NCBI RefSeq assembly: GCF_018687715.1
Contig: NC_056764.1
Span: 4,094,501-4,158,500 of the forward strand
From: Carya illinoinensis
Taxonomy: Eukaryota; Streptophyta; Magnoliopsida; Fagales; Juglandaceae
Direction: 5' to 3'
DNA length: 64,000 nucleotides
Shown: positions 24,669-38,272 of the stretch, one piece after another
Position numbering within the stretch: the stretch's first letter is position 1
Layout of the letters: every line of letters starts with the position of its first letter
Notes under the pieces: generated by a model
The model's input: only the letters and a program-made list of their open reading frames with translations
What the model was told of the DNA's origin: nothing
The model's database searches: none
Translations under genes and position numbers: made by a program

Positions 24669-24678
24669 AAAGTTATGA

Positions 24679-26318
24679 ATTTGATAAAATTCACCACCGG
24701 CATTAATGATGGGATCAGGGCAGAGTCTTTCGAGACTGATGTTGCCACCATCCAGGCAATCAAAGCCAAGGCCTAAGATTGCAAAACCTTGAAGGATTGT
24801 GATACTGTTTTATTATATTATTCAATTTTTATGTAATGAATAAATTACCTTCAACGATGAATTCAAGGCTGTTAACTATTTCAGAAATGGGGCCAAATAT
24901 TCCTCCCATGTTGTATTTGCCTTTTTGGATGGACACTTGAGTCAAGTGGATGCCTTCTGCCATAGAACCTAGAAAGCATATGTTTCTGAAATGTCGTTTT
25001 TTTTTTTTTAAGCAGTTTGGGAGTCTAACAACAACAATAACGACGGGAGTTCCCAAACATGATTCTTGCACGTGTTCACAGTTGGAGCTAAAGATAAAGA
25101 AGAGAAACAAACAAGCCTAGAGAATACTAAGGATGGATAGCCGCCTCCAGCAATCAAACATGCAACTTAATTTGTTGTTTTCTAGCGGCAGCCATCAAAG
25201 CATTTGTTGAAACCCCACTCAAGCTAGCTTGGAATGCTAACATTTTTCTGAGCTTGGGCTGAAACATCCTCGAGATAATCATGCCAACAAGCTCAGTAAT
25301 TTAATGGAAAGCATTGTGATGCCATAAAATGAGAGAAGGAGAGAAGGGGCAAGTTTTTGATTAGTGCTCACTGCTCAGAGTACACACGCTCACGTGTGTC
25401 TGTTGGCCAGAAGTCGCTATTAACATTAACAACTAGATATTATTAGCCAGCTTTAAGAAGTCAATCTGGGAAATGGACAACAGGACCAACGACAACATCG
25501 AACCTTTTGCAACTCCTAAATTTGGTGCGCCATCACATTCAACAATGCCACAATAACACCGTCATGTGTACCTAACTGTAACAATTTAACAAGTTTTCCG
25601 GAATTTGGAAGTCTCTGACGTGGGAGAATGGGCCTATCAGATTTCCAGGGACCATATCTGGCACTCTCTATAATAGCTCTTGACAGTACAAATGACAAAC
25701 TTTAGGATATACAGAGAGGTTCGAAATGGCTTTGTAGTTTGTATTATTATTATGCCAAAAACTCGGATATACAGAGATGATGAACTTTAGGATATACATA
25801 GAGGTTCGGAGCATTAAATGTTGTGGCACGCATAATCTAAATCATTTGACTTTTGCATTATATCAGTAATATATAAAAAGTATCACAAAACTAAATAGAT
25901 GATGAGCTTTCAAATGAAGAAAGAAGAAAAAATCACGAGTAAACATTCAAACACCATAAAGTCTTTATTCAATGCATAAAACCCTAAAAATTTGAAATAC
26001 TCAACGCAGTACCATCTGGCACAAGTAATATACTAAAATCACATTCACCATAAAGATCATCCCCAATCAAACTAAAGATCAGATGAGCACCTCAAATATC
26101 ATGGAGTTTGTTCTAAAAGTTTCACTTTGCCACTAAATTCATTTATTTGATTCGCTTAACGACTTCTGATCACTACCTATGCTACTAAATTCACTTTGCA
26201 ATGCTCCTAATCATTTACCACCTAACAAAAAACATGCATAAAACTTTACAAATTGGATTTGCTAAATTAAAACTGCTTGCTTTATATACAGAGCATGTAG
26301 CTGCTATCCTGTGCATAT
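24679..26318. other. Intergenic spacer downstream of IF1 and of the MYB gene
   Basis: Short open frames only; none resembles a known protein. The MYB 3' UTR lies at the right end (it is transcribed leftward). Confidence 0.5.
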
Positions 26319-27957
26319 TTACATTTGAAAGCCAAAGTTTTGATACCCATATGATGAGCCCCCTTGGTCCGGCACTTGCCCGTGCATGTTCAACTGTGGC
26401 AAAGCAGGTGCCTGTTGGGCGACACCACCTGGTGCAGGAATCCAGTTCTGATCGACAGGCAAAGCCGCCGAGCTATTATCCACTGTGGTGATATCGTGAA
26501 TGCTTGACCTCTTCCTTTCTTTCTTCACTGAGTTCTGGCGAAGGAAGTACTTCTGAGCGTGGCTAGCCACCTGAGTAGGCGTTCTTGTCACAACTACATT
26601 CCTTGAGATGCTCCTCCAATCACCCTTGCCAAATCTACGCAGCCCGACCAAGAATAACCTGTTATGATGCCAAAAGGAAAATCAGTTGCCAGAACAATAA
26701 ATACATTCTAATAGAGAACAATACAATCTAGCTCTACTGGCATTGCAATATTACATTTGAATCTGGTTTTGGGATCAATGGTAATGATCATATGCTGGTG
26801 GAACAAAATCGATTCATTTAGGCAAATCCCAAACACCTAATCCGTGTATCTCAAACATTTTTAAACTGTCAAAAGCATTTTCTGGAATTAGACAAAATGC
26901 CAAATAGCCATTGTATATATCCACTATTGAATTTAACAACGAGAATAGAAACAACACACACCCAGAAACAAGAACTATAAACACCATAAGCCTTCTCTGG
27001 TTCGCCCAAAAACAAAGGAAATTTCCGACAAAATATTGACATACGTCTTTGAAGACAGAAGATGAAGAAAACACAAACGCTTCCACACAAGAATATGGTG
27101 GAAACTTTCTTATTAAACTTCAAAGACCAAACAAGATTATTTTGCCCAAGAAGATTTAGAAAGGGGTTGGCTGAAAAAGAAACTCCAAATCTTGAATCAT
27201 ATACTATTTGGTTTTCAGTTATAAAAATCCAAGTGACCGAATACTGGAACAAAAAGACTCAAAATCTTCGACTTTCTATTTTCCCTCCATTTCTCGGCAA
27301 GTAAATAAATCGTTTTGGAAAAAAGAAAAAGGTTCGGGGGGAAAAGGGAACTAAAAAAAGTGAACACCTTGTCAGGCATCCAAAACAGGAAAAAACTTTT
27401 GGAAAACAAAATCTTTCTCAAAGTCCTGCTCTGTTTAACAGTTTAGTTGAATTCCCATCCGTAAATTGAAAATAAAAAATTTCTCTTTTCTTTCATTTAC
27501 TCCATTCTCTCACACCAAATAGACGGTCAAGCAAATTGGGGAACAACAAAAGTTCCGGAGTGAAAGAAAGAGAGAATATTTGGGATTACCTGTGCTCTTC
27601 TTCGGTCCAAGGAGTCCCCTTTTTTCTTTCAGCGTCGGAGTGCTTGGGCTTGGACCCGAAAGAGATCTGACTCGACGAGTCCCACCCGGCGGCGACATCC
27701 AAGTCATCGGAGTAATTGGGGGGCTCGACCCGGCCAGAGTCGATCGCCAACACGTCGTGGACGAGAGCATCATAGTGCTCCATGACGTCCCTGACGGACT
27801 TCCCGGGAACGTGCTCAGCGATCTTCTGCCAGCGGTCGGGCAGCTCCTCGGGCACGAGAACAAGAGCCTGCTCGAAGAGCTTGTCCTCCAAGGGGGTCCA
27901 GCGAGTCGTGGGCGGCTGATTCTGACTAGTCCAGGGCTCGTTCTGCGGGATCATCAT
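26319..27957 (-). CDS. DIVARICATA-type MYB transcription factor (SHAQKYF)
   Basis: Two exons, 27957-27590 and 26658-26319, joined at AG|G (Arg), 235 aa. The first MYB/SANT repeat spans about 18-70 (TRWTPLEDKLFEQALVLVPE...DRWQKIAEHVPGKS). The second spans about 114-163 (GTPWTEEEHRLFLVGLRRFG...VASHAQKYFLRQ), with the diagnostic SHAQKYF at 155-161. A basic stretch KKERKRSSIHDIT follows. This two-repeat layout is that of DIVARICATA/SRM1-like factors, which bind I-box/GATA-type motifs in the nucleus. Exon 1 is GC-rich relative to its surroundings. The intron (931 bp) holds no recognisable element. Start chosen at the first ATG of the conserved open frame; the second codon is also ATG. Confidence 0.94.
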
Positions 27958-28067
27958 CGTTCGCTTTCGTTTGGATGTAGACTCAAATAAACAGCGTCAA
28001 TATACGAGAACTCACTTTCTTGGAGATTTCACAAATGGGGTTTGGTGGGAGATTTGGAACTCTCTGC

Positions 28068-28141
28068 TATTTATATATATATATATATACACACAGCTAT
28101 ATATATTACGGAGAGTTACAGAGAGAGAGAGAGAGAGAGGA
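28068..28141. repeat. (TA)n and (GA)n microsatellites in the MYB 5' region
   Basis: TATATA tract at about 28070-28110 followed by (GA)n at 28121-28139, about 110-180 bases upstream of the MYB start codon. Confidence 0.85.
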
Positions 28142-29137
28142 GGTGCAGGGTGTTATGGTACGGGAAATTAGGGGTAAATTTTCTGTTGTGTTGGGTGTTG
28201 GGCCCAACTCAAGTTCCCCAAATCAACACGTTTTAGCTTTTATTGGGTGTTTTACTTTTATTTTTGTTTTTGTTTTATTTTTTCTCTCCTTCCTTTTGTC
28301 ATTGAAACTGCAGTAACCCCCCCAATTTCACTAGACGACAATTTGCTGACTCCCACCTCTTTTCCCCCCCTATTTTTTTGCCATTTTGGAGTTACTCAAT
28401 CCTAATTTTAAACCATTATATAATAGTGTTTTAGCAGTAAGAGGTATCATTCAAACTTTGATTTCCCTTTTCTTTAAAATAAATAAATAAAGAGTTATTA
28501 TATTATCAAATTAATATAAAATATATCATACGTATCATTTAAATAATAATATTTATTTCGTAAGATTCAAAATTTTAAAATTTTTTTAAATTAAAATAAT
28601 GACAGGTAAATATTTTAATAGATGCATTATCTATGCATACTTGTAAATAAAATTATTTTTAATTAAATAATAAAAAATGAAATATTCTAGGATGAGGATG
28701 ATGCATGCACTATGATATCATGAATGCCGTGTGGAACTGGTCGCTACTTTTAAAAGCCCTACTAAAGTTTAAGCATGTGTTATGAATCTATTCATCAACA
28801 AGGGGTTTTTTTTCCTTAAAAGAATATTGAATAATTTGGTTTATAGAGTGTCTTTTTGAACCCTCCAAGCCACCATTATGATAATGAGCTAAAGCTTTTC
28901 AAGACCGACCTAATAACAATGAAGTTTTGTCATTGAGCAACCGATAGCTCTCCAAAGTGATCCATAGAATCTAATTCCAATCATGATAATGTATAAATGT
29001 TATGTTTTGTTTTGTTTTTTTGTGTGTTTTAGCCTTAAACGTGTTGAAAGAAAATCCTGATTTCTAAAACTTCTTTAGATGCTTATTCTCAATGATCCCC
29101 ACGTAGTTGCACTAATGAGCATATAAGTTATGAGAAA

Positions 29138-29300
29138 ATATAATTGTAACTGTGAATTATATAATTATCGTATAATCGCTTTGAAAAAAGTAAATAAAAT
29201 ATGGGATTAAAAAAATTAATTTTTTAATAATAGATCTTATTCTTTTTAAAAATGATTACTTGATATTTACGTACTTTATAATTATATGTAAAATTATTCA
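29138..29300. repeat. Foldback MITE family A, copy 1
   Basis: Left arm TAATCGCTTTGAAAAAAGTAA and right arm TTCTTTTTAAAAATGATTAC around the shared centre TTAATTTTTTAATAATAGATC. Confidence 0.65.
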
Positions 29301-30211
29301 TAAGTTATATATAGGTTTAGAGTGTGTAAATTTTGTACAGATCATTTTAAAAAAAATAAATTTAATTTTAAAATAATTATTCTAAAATTGAAATATTGTT
29401 AATTCTAAAAATATAAACTTTTTAAATAAAAAAGTGATACATATACAAAAAGAGTATACACAAATAAACACATAAATTAAACGTAACTTTATATGATCTA
29501 TTAAATATATTTTATAATAAAATTAATTTTATAATTTAACATATTACATAAAATTATATTAATTTATAAATTTATTTTTAAATAATCGCTTTAGTATTTA
29601 TCTACTTGTAATGCGCGGTATATGATTGGATTCTTCGCCGCCAAAGACTAGTTCCGATTCCAAAAAGTCATTCTCAAAGCTTGACTTTTGACTTGGCTAA
29701 ATCCCATAAAAAGTCTCCGAGAATTTAAATACACCAATTAAGTTTTAAGATTGCATTCGGTTAAAATAGTAATTGATATTTAAAAAGAAAAAAAATAATT
29801 GTAATTAATAAAAACTTATAACAAAAAAAAAAAAATTGAAAGAAAGAGAATTAGGAAACTCTTAAAAATATTAATAACCCTAAGAAGAAACAAAATTTAA
29901 CTTCACTACATGCCTTAAATAAGTTACAAAACGTGATTCGAATGCAATCTGATCCCAATAAATTAGCAACAAACTCCTAGAAAAAAGGCAATCACGTACT
30001 AAAAGAACGGAAAAATAAAACAAATCACAGGAGACTTAAAAGAAGGATACTATAAAAAAGGAATTTCGGATAATAAAAAAATAATATTTGTAATCATAAC
30101 AATCCTATAATTACTTGGAGACTTTAAATTTTTTTACGTCACTTAAGATTACTTTTACATATTTTTTATACATTTTATTAATATGATTAATTAAAAAAAA
30201 TATTTTAAAAT

Positions 30212-30375
30212 AATGTTATATATAATTATGTAATGCGTAAGTATTATATAGTCGTTTTGAAAAAAAATAAAATTTATTATTAAAAAATTAATTTTTTTAA
30301 AATATAACTTTCGTATTTATTTATTTTTTTAAAAATAATTATGTGACATTTAAGCACTCACGATTATAATTATTA
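30212..30375. repeat. Foldback MITE family A, copy 2
   Basis: AGTCGTTTTGAAAAAAAATAA left arm, TTAAAAAATTAATTTTTTTA centre, TTTTAAAAATAATTATGTGA right arm. Confidence 0.65.
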
Positions 30376-30603
30376 TTTTTTAATATTTTATATTAAAAAA
30401 ATAATATAATTAATTAGATTAATAAAATATAAAATAAATATATAAAAATTATTATATGTAAAAATTTTATTTAAAAAAATAAATATATAAATTAATCGCT
30501 AATTGTTTCAAATAAAAGCTGGGCGCTCCTAGGCTCGTAGCTGCCAATGCCCATGGTTCTTGTCAGCCACTTGGTACGGCAACAGAATTATGCGAGTTTT
30601 TGA

Positions 30604-30743
30604 TAGTTGGTTATGTTTTTGATAGTCAGTTAGAATGAGATCAAAGTTGATATTTATATTTTATTTATAAATTTAAAAAAATTGTAATGATTAGATAAGA
30701 TAAGTTGAATTTTAAATTTAAACAAAATTTATAATTTCATTCT
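30604..30743 (+). mobile_element. Partial MITE, GTTTGGATAGTGAGATGA family
   Basis: GATAGTCAGTTAGAATGAGATC, then TATAAATTTAAAAAAATTGT and AATGATTAGATAAGATAAG follow the family order, with the middle shortened. Confidence 0.5.
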
Positions 30744-31479
30744 TATGGACATGTGAGAAATATTTATTTTTTTATTTATATTATTATGTAATATTACAAA
30801 AAATTAAAAATATATTATTCATTTAAAAAAAAAAAAAAAACTGGATCCCATTGTGTCAGCATTATGGAAATGATTAGACAAAAATTTTAGTTTTGACTGC
30901 TTCTATGACCCAACGAAGACGTGATTTGCTTATTTGCCATCTGCAATATATATATATATATATATATTTGCATAATTTCTAATATATTTGTTCCTTTCTT
31001 TGGACAATTTTTTTGGATATTCTAATGGGTTAGTGAATATTAATGAATTTGGCCTTTTAAAAAGATTCAAACCCTTAAAAACAGCATGCAAATCAAAATA
31101 TAATTTGCAAAAACTCCAAGACATTGACAATATTCAGGACAATGTTACAAGCAAATGGTGCTTAAGTTTGAAGCTACATGGCTTTGGCGGCTTGGCCGCC
31201 GGGATGCTTGAATTTTGGTTATTGAGTACTAAAGTTTTTTATTCAACTTCCTCTTGTATTTTCAATTGGAATATTTATACAATTAGTTGTACAATTTTAG
31301 TATATGTAAATTCTGTACAGTCTATAGAAACATTTGAGCTATTTAAAACTCATGATGGAGTATAATTACAGGAAAAAAACTTCATAAAGAGAGTCTGCTA
31401 TAAAGGATAAGAAACTGAAGTCAAATCAAAATTTGAAAAGACAAGTAGATTCCCAAGTCTCATTCTTTGATGATTCAAT

Positions 31480-32720
31480 CACCAAGTCCAAATGATAATG
31501 AAGATGCCAAGGTTGCTGCCTTGATTGAAATTGATCTGAACAAATGGAATATAAGAAAGTTAAGCAACCTTTTTTCCTTTCAAGATGCTCATCCTATTCA
31601 AAGTATTCCTCTTTGTATCGGGAGAATGGATGATAATCTTGTGTGACACTATACAAAGGATGGCATTTTTTTTTTTGTAAAAAGTGCCTATCACTTACAT
31701 AAAGACGTTAAACTTAAGAGTCAGGGGGGTTGCTCTGATGACGAGAATGTAGAATTTGCTTGGAAAGCAATACGGAAGTTGAAGGTTTCAAATGCAGTCA
31801 AGATGTTCATATAGAGAGCTTGTTAAGTTGCTCTACAACACTTTCCAACCTTTGTAAAAGGAAAATTGTGGAGAGTGATTGGTGTCCTGGGACCTATATG
31901 CAAAATTTACATAGAATCAGTAAGGCATGCCATTTGGAGTTGTGGAGAAGCTCGATATGTTTGGTGTCAAGGTAGTCAAAAAATTCAAAAGATGGCCAAA
32001 TCTTTTTTGGACATTTGGAGCAAGCTTTATAGTACTCTCAACAAATATGAATTAGAGGAAACAATAGCAGCAAGATTGATATAGTTTAGAAGAAATGATT
32101 TCATTCATGGAAAAAAATTCAAACATCTTAATTCCATCATCGATGAAGCAAAAGAAGACTAGCTAGGTTTTTAAAATGCACACATTCTCCAAAAGGTACC
32201 TCAATAGCACATCGGACAAATTCATCATAAATGGAATAAGCCTCCAAATTAGTTTTTTAAAACCTGAGATGCTAGAGTTGATAAGGAGAATGGTAACATT
32301 GGCATATGAGTGATCACTCGGTAAGGACAAGGCTAGATGATAGGTTCTTTGAGTTCCTACATAAATCTATATGCAAGCCCTTGGGTGGGTGAATCTTACG
32401 TTGTTATGACTGCTGCAAATTTTTGTAAGGACTTGGACATTCGATCATTGATATTTGAGGGAGATGCCTTACAAGTGGTGAATAATCTTACTATGAAGAA
32501 CAATGGTTGGTTATAGGCAGGTTGGTTAATTGAAGATGCCAAAACTTGGCTTAATTCTTTTATTGTTTGGTCAATTGTCCATGTAAGAAAAGAAGCTAAT
32601 TAGGTTGCTCGCATCCTTACTCTATAAGCATTATCTCTTCAAGAAGATTTCATAGGTTTAGAAGAAATTTTAACATGTATTCAGTCAATTACTTATATTG
32701 AGAAGTTGTAAGACTTGTTG
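31480..32720 (+). mobile_element. Decayed LINE 3' region (zf-RVT and RNase H-like)
   Basis: Broken frames read YKKVKQ, FAWKAIRKLKVSNAVKMFIW (about 31750-31815), HAIWSCGEARYVWCQGS and later FEGDALQVVNNL...WLIEDAK...WSIVHVRKEAN (about 32455-32600). The last is the RNase H-like (RVT_3) segment common downstream of plant LINE ORF2. Many stop codons show it is old. No poly-A tail or target duplication was identified. Confidence 0.75.
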
Positions 32721-32847
32721 AGCAATAAAACTTTATCTTAAATATATATAACTCACACGGTGGGGATTCGCTTTTTCAAAATGGAATGTGCAGGCATTCA
32801 CACACGCCATGAATATATAGCATTACTCAAACACCATTATTTTATTC

Positions 32848-33110
32848 ATCATCATTTGACAATCTTATGATATAATATTAAATGATTGACAAACTAGATA
32901 AATAAAATTATCATCACTTCACATTCTCGTGATGTAGTATTAAATAATTGAAAAACTAGATATTATGTTCTAATTATATTTTATTTATATCATTCCACTC
33001 TCTTATGATATAATATTAAATAATTAAAAAACTATATATCATGTTTTAATTATATTTTATTTATCATTATTTCAACATCTCATAATATGCCATTAAATGG
33101 TTAAAAATAG
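32848..33110. repeat. Four-copy minisatellite, 62-77 bp unit
   Basis: Units start at about 32848, 32910, 32987 and 33063. Each carries TCTTATGATATAATATTAAAT-like cores followed by AATTG(A)AAAACTA; units 2 and 3 share TTCTAATTATATTTTATTTAT-type ends. The last unit is partial. Confidence 0.85.
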
Positions 33111-33225
33111 GTTTTACCTGTATACCATTCATTAATTGACGTCTAAAACTCTTTTACAATCAACGAATGCAAGAAAGTTATTTCTTAAAAAAAATAAATT
33201 TCAATTTTATAAAACTATCATTTAT

Positions 33226-33420
33226 TTAGGGATTATTTAGATTAAGAAATCACCTTATCGTATGATTATAACTTTTTTAAATTTTTACATAAAATATAAT
33301 AAACAATTCATCATTTTCAAATATAAACATAATAATAATATTTAAAAAATTATTTTATTTAACTTTTAATTTTAATCTAAAACCTTCTTATTTTATTTCA
33401 ATATCCACTCAACCCCTTAA
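33226..33420 (-). mobile_element. MITE, GTTTGGATAGTGAGATGA family, reverse copy
   Basis: Reverse of the copy at 41361: TTATAACTTTTTTAAATTTT, AATAAACAATTCATCATTTT and TAATAATATTT occur in the reversed family order. Confidence 0.6.
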
Positions 33421-34291
33421 TATAGAGCTATAAAAGAGATGTAAATTATCAATTTTCCTTTATACAAAAGATAAGATACTTTGATTACTTAATTTGTCAA
33501 TCTTTTAAAACACAATGACTAAATTAATATTTGTGCGATTTATATTAAAATAATTATAAAAAATAATTATTATTAATAACTAATTTTACCTTCAATGTAT
33601 TATTTAAACAAAAATATCTATTTTTTAATTTTACATTTGATTTGATTGATTAAGTCTAATTAACCGCATTAATTACAAATAAATTATAAAAATAAAATAA
33701 GCAATGATGAATGTGCATGCATTGTAAGGTGAGGTGAATCTAATGTTTGGAGGATTAACCTCGTACCAAATTTTATTCCTTCTACGGGTAACCGGCAGCT
33801 AAAAAGCACAGAGTAATAAAATATTAAAAATCACATTATTCAGATGACATGAATTCTGCTGGTGTTGACTGGATATAATGAGGTGTGAAAGCTTCCTGAT
33901 GTCGGCAACCGCCTGTCGGCCGTTGACGTGTTCGTACAGCTTCAATGACACAGCTGTCACTTGAGAAATCTCAAGCCCACTTCACCCAATCGTTTTTCTC
34001 TAGAAGGTGCTAAATTGGACAAAAACACGAAGCTGGGAAGTACTCTCCAACTATGTCTTTTTTTTTCTACGTGGCTCTCTTTTTTATTGACACGTGTGTA
34101 CCACTTGGAACAATCCTAGTAAAAGTTTTGGATAAGATTAAATTGCCACGTCATTTTAAGTACTTTGAATATGGAGTCTGTGTAGGTATCAAAAGTTCAA
34201 AACACCTCAATGGTATCCCGGAAAGGCGAAGATTTTTTATTTTTTATTTTTAAATCTATCTATTGAATTAAAAATAAATAAAAATTATATG
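33421..34291. other. Intergenic region with a low-repeat island
   Basis: 33720-34250 is less AT-rich and has no recognised repeat, with a CACGTG motif near 34092, but I see no gene in it. The rest is AT-rich. Confidence 0.4.
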
Positions 34292-34533
34292 TGTTATGAA
34301 ATTAAAAGAGAAATGATATAATAAAATAGAGAGAATATTACAAGAAAAATAATTATTTTTCAATACAAAACTTAATGATGTACAAGTGAATAATATCTAT
34401 ATATATAAGAGTACAAAGGAGTAGATATGACTTAATGGTCTTAATTGTTGGCTAAAGATAGGTCTTAATTGATGGTTTCAATGGTTTTAAATAATAGCTA
34501 TTAATGACTATACAAATAAGTTTATACATAACA
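34292..34533 (-). repeat. 3' LTR of copia copy 2
   Basis: 242 bp, TGTTATGAAATT...TACATAACA. Confidence 0.88.
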
Positions 34534-34779
34534 TTCCCAATTTGAATGACCATACATAAAAAATATGTCTCGTTAAAATATTGAAAAAAAAAAATCCAAT
34601 GAAAAAAAACTAATAGCAAAAGAAAAAGAGTACAATATTTATATATATCGCCAAATGTTTTAAGATTGCCTCATTAAAACCTTGCAAAGGAAAACCCAGT
34701 GGGATAAAACCTTAGCAAAGAAAAAAGAATAGAATCAGCACAAGTTTTCAAGACATCTCTCCCCCTGAAAAGTTCATGA

Positions 34780-36540
34780 TAATAGGTTTTTAAGTTTCTG
34801 CATTCTAATGTTCTGCACAATTTTCTTAAATGTTGCAGTTGATAATACTTTTGTGAATAAATCTACTAGATTATCACTTGGCCGTATCTGCTTGACATTA
34901 ATTTCACCTTTCTCTTGAAGTTCATGGATATAAAAGAATTTAAGTGAAATATGTTTGGTTCTATCACTTTTGATATATCCTTATCTAATTTGAGTAATAC
35001 AAGTAGCATTATTTTCATATAAAATTGTTGAACTATCATTAATTACTGGAAGACCATACTTTTCTTGAATATGTTGAATCATTGATCTTAACTAAATGCA
35101 TTCTTGACTTGCCTCATAAATTGTAATGATCTCTAAGTGATTTGAAGAGGTAGCAGATAGTGTTTGCTTAACAGATCTCCATGATATAGCAGAATTTTCA
35201 TAGGTAAATATATATCCAATTTGAGACTTACCTCTGTGTGGATCTGAAAGATAACCTGCATCCGCATATCCAACTAATTGTGTACTTGATCCATGTTGAT
35301 AAAAAATCTCATATTAACCATGCCTAGAAGGTATCGAAGGACATATTTAATGCCATTCCAATGTCTTTGAGTTGGTGCAGAGCTATATCTTACAAGTAAA
35401 TTAACTAAAAATGCAATATCAGGCCGAGTACAATTTGTAAGATACATCAAGGCTCCAATTGCACTGAGATAAGATATTTCAGGACCAAGAATTTTTTCAT
35501 CATCTTCACAAGGACGAAATGGATATTCTGCATATTAAGTGATCGAACAACCATTTGAGTACTCAGGGGATGAGATTTGTCCATGTAAAAGTGCTTCAAG
35601 ACTTTCTTTGTATAATTTGACGGATGAATTAGAATTCCATTTTACAAATGTTCGAGCTGCAGTCCGGGATAAAATTTTGTTTTGTCAAGGTCTTTTATTT
35701 CAAATTCATTATTTAAATATGTAGCGGTTCTTCTGATCTCTTTAAGAGTTTCAACGAGATTTAGATCATCAATGTAAATCGCAATAATAACAAATCCGGA
35801 GTCTGATTTCTTAATAAAAACACACGGGTATATTGAATTATTTTCAAATCCTTCTTTCAATAGATATTCGCTAAGGCGTTTATACCACATGCATCTGGAT
35901 TGCTTTAACCCATATAAAGATCTTTGAAATTTAATAGAATACATATTTCTGGATGTACTCATATTTCTGCATCCATAACAGGAGAGTATGTTTCCTCATA
36001 ATCAATTCCCGGTTTCTATAAGAAACCTTGTGCAACATGTCGTGCTTTATATCGCACAATTTCATTGCTCTCATTATGCTTACGTATAAATACCCATTTA
36101 TATCCAACATACATTACACCCTTTGGTATTTGTACAATTAGTCTAAAGACCTCTCGCTTTGTTAGCGAATTTAATTCAGCTTCAATAACTGATTTTCATT
36201 TTGGCCAGTCATTTCTACGTCGACATTTTTCGACAATTCTTATCTCAATTTCTTCATTATTTCTAATAATGTCAAGGGCTATTTTATATGAAAATATGTC
36301 GTTGACAATAATTTTATTTCTATTTAAAATTTCTCCAATACTTATGAAATGTATCGAGATCTCGTTATTTTCAGGTAGTTGTCCCTCTTCAAGGAAAGAA
36401 ATTTCATTAAATACCTATTCAAAAGGTTCCTTTTCAGGAGATTTAGTCTCTTCAAGAGCATCAATTATTCTTATGGCATGTGTTGTGGGTACGGACTCTT
36501 CAGGTATACCAAATTTATTTTATATTTTTCTCTTCTGAGG
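34780..36540 (-). pseudogene. Remnant of reverse transcriptase and RNase H, copia copy 2
   Basis: The longest open piece (35962-35642) reads [19 protein letters not shown] and AIYIDDLN, the RT block with an intact YIDD. RNase H-like sequence follows toward 34800 but is interrupted by stops. 36000-36540 carries the upstream RT and linker in other frames. Not functional as it stands. Confidence 0.85.
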
Positions 36541-36749
36541 AATTCTGTCCCTAGCACTAATAGGCCGTCCATACTTCAGGTGTATCTTAGACTTACCTAT
36601 TACTATTTTGACAACTTGTCATTCAGGGACTGCAATCCTTACTGGAATATTAACAGTAGGAATATATGATTTTTTCACACCTTTAGTGTCAGTAAATACA
36701 TCCGGTAATTAGTTTGCAACACTTTACAAATGAATAATTTTTCGAACCT

Positions 36750-38183
36750 CTAGTTTACATTCATTTGTACGAGAATCAAATTAAGAAATGGCTTTATTTT
36801 CTCAAATAATTTCCTTCTCATTATCCAATGTTGAAAAAATAGATTCATCAAAATGACAATTCTCAAAACGTGCCTTAAACATATCTCCCGTAGGAGGCTC
36901 AAGGTATCTAATAATAGATTAAGAATCAAATCCAATATATATCCCAAGTCTACGTTGAGGGCCCATTTTTGTACGTTGTGGAGGTACAATTGGAACATAT
37001 ACCGTACATCAAAAAATACGAAGATGAGAAATATTTGGTTACTGACCAAATACAAGCTGTAATGGAAAATATTTATGATATACTGATGGCCTAACTCGAA
37101 TCAACGATGCTGCATGAAGTATAGCATGTCCTCAGGCAGAAATATGAAGTTTTGATTTTATGAGTAAAGGTCTAGCGACTAGCTGAAACCTTTTAATTAA
37201 TAATTCAGCTAAACCATTTTGAGTGTGTGTGTGGGCAACTGGATGTTTGACATCTATTCTTATTGACATGCAATAATTATCAAAAGTTTGAGATTTAATT
37301 CACCTGCTTTATCCAATCGAATAGTTTTAATTAGATAGTCAGGGAATTGTACTCATAATTTAATTATTTGGGCAAGAAGTTTAGAAAATGCAATATTTCT
37401 AGTAAAAAGTAGACAAACATGTGACCATCGACTTGATACATCAATTAAAACCATAAAGTATATGAATGGTCCACTTGATGATTGAATAGGCTCACATATA
37501 TTTCCATGAATCATTTGTAAAAATGATGAAGATTCAAAAACAACATTTGAGATAGATGATTTGATAATTAATTTACCTTGAGAACATGTAGAGTATGAAT
37601 ATTCATTGGGTAAAATAATCTTTTGATTCTTTAGGAAATGCCCATACGAATTATCAATTATTCGTCTCATCATTATTGATCCTGGATGTCCAAGGCGCTC
37701 ATGCCAAGCCATAAATACTTTGGAGTCAATGCACTTCTTGTGCATTACCACATGTGATTCGATTGTTCTCATTTCTATATAATACCATCCAGATGAGAGA
37801 TCAGACAGTTTTTCTAATACGAGCTTCTGGCTCGAAATTATTTTAATAATGAGAAGATGCTCTTTATTATCTTCGTTCGTGGTTTCAATATGACAATTAT
37901 TACGACGTATATATTTAAAACTCAATAAATTTCTTCTGAATCATGAAGAAAATAGAACATCATTAATATAAAATTTGATGTCATTAGGCAACACAATATA
38001 AACTCTTCTGGAGCCTTCAATTAGATTCGATGAACCATATATGGTATGAATGTAAGCTTTACTCGATGTTAAATTTTGAAAATATTTTTTATCCTTAAGA
38101 ATTGTGTGAGTTGTAGCACTGTCAGTCAGACATATATCTCTATTATTCATCTCAAAGATAAAAAGTTCATCAACAAGACTCAT
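36750..38183 (-). pseudogene. Remnant of protease and integrase, copia copy 2
   Basis: 38183-37941 includes CLTDSATTHTILKDKKYF, the protease active-site region of this copia type (DSA). 37925-37353 continues with WHERLGHPGSIMMRRII (zinc region) and DVSSRWSHVCLL (integrase core). Frame changes at about 37930 and 37340 and stops beyond show decay. Confidence 0.85.
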
Positions 38184-38272
38184 GATTCTACAAAATATAT
38201 AAAACTTTCATTATTACAAAATATTGCAAAATATAAAAAAAAAATTACAATAAGATAAAGAAAATACATTAA

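Larger units (their letters stand above)
28320..31380. other. AT-rich intergenic region
   Basis: No gene seen. Contains foldback MITE copies (29138-29300, 30212-30375), a partial MITE near 30604-30743 and a (TA)n run at 30947-30968. 30980-31380 has short open frames and may be the eroded upstream part of the LINE relic that follows. Confidence 0.5.

Noticed and set aside
24563..25110. Minus-strand frames of 68 and 93 codons downstream of IF1
   Set aside because: The first overlaps the SINE; the second has no recognisable domain and contains a poly-Lys run from an A/T tract.
27580..27990. 136-codon open frame on the plus strand over MYB exon 1
   Set aside because: It is antisense to the conserved, GC-rich MYB coding exon and matches no family; a shadow frame.
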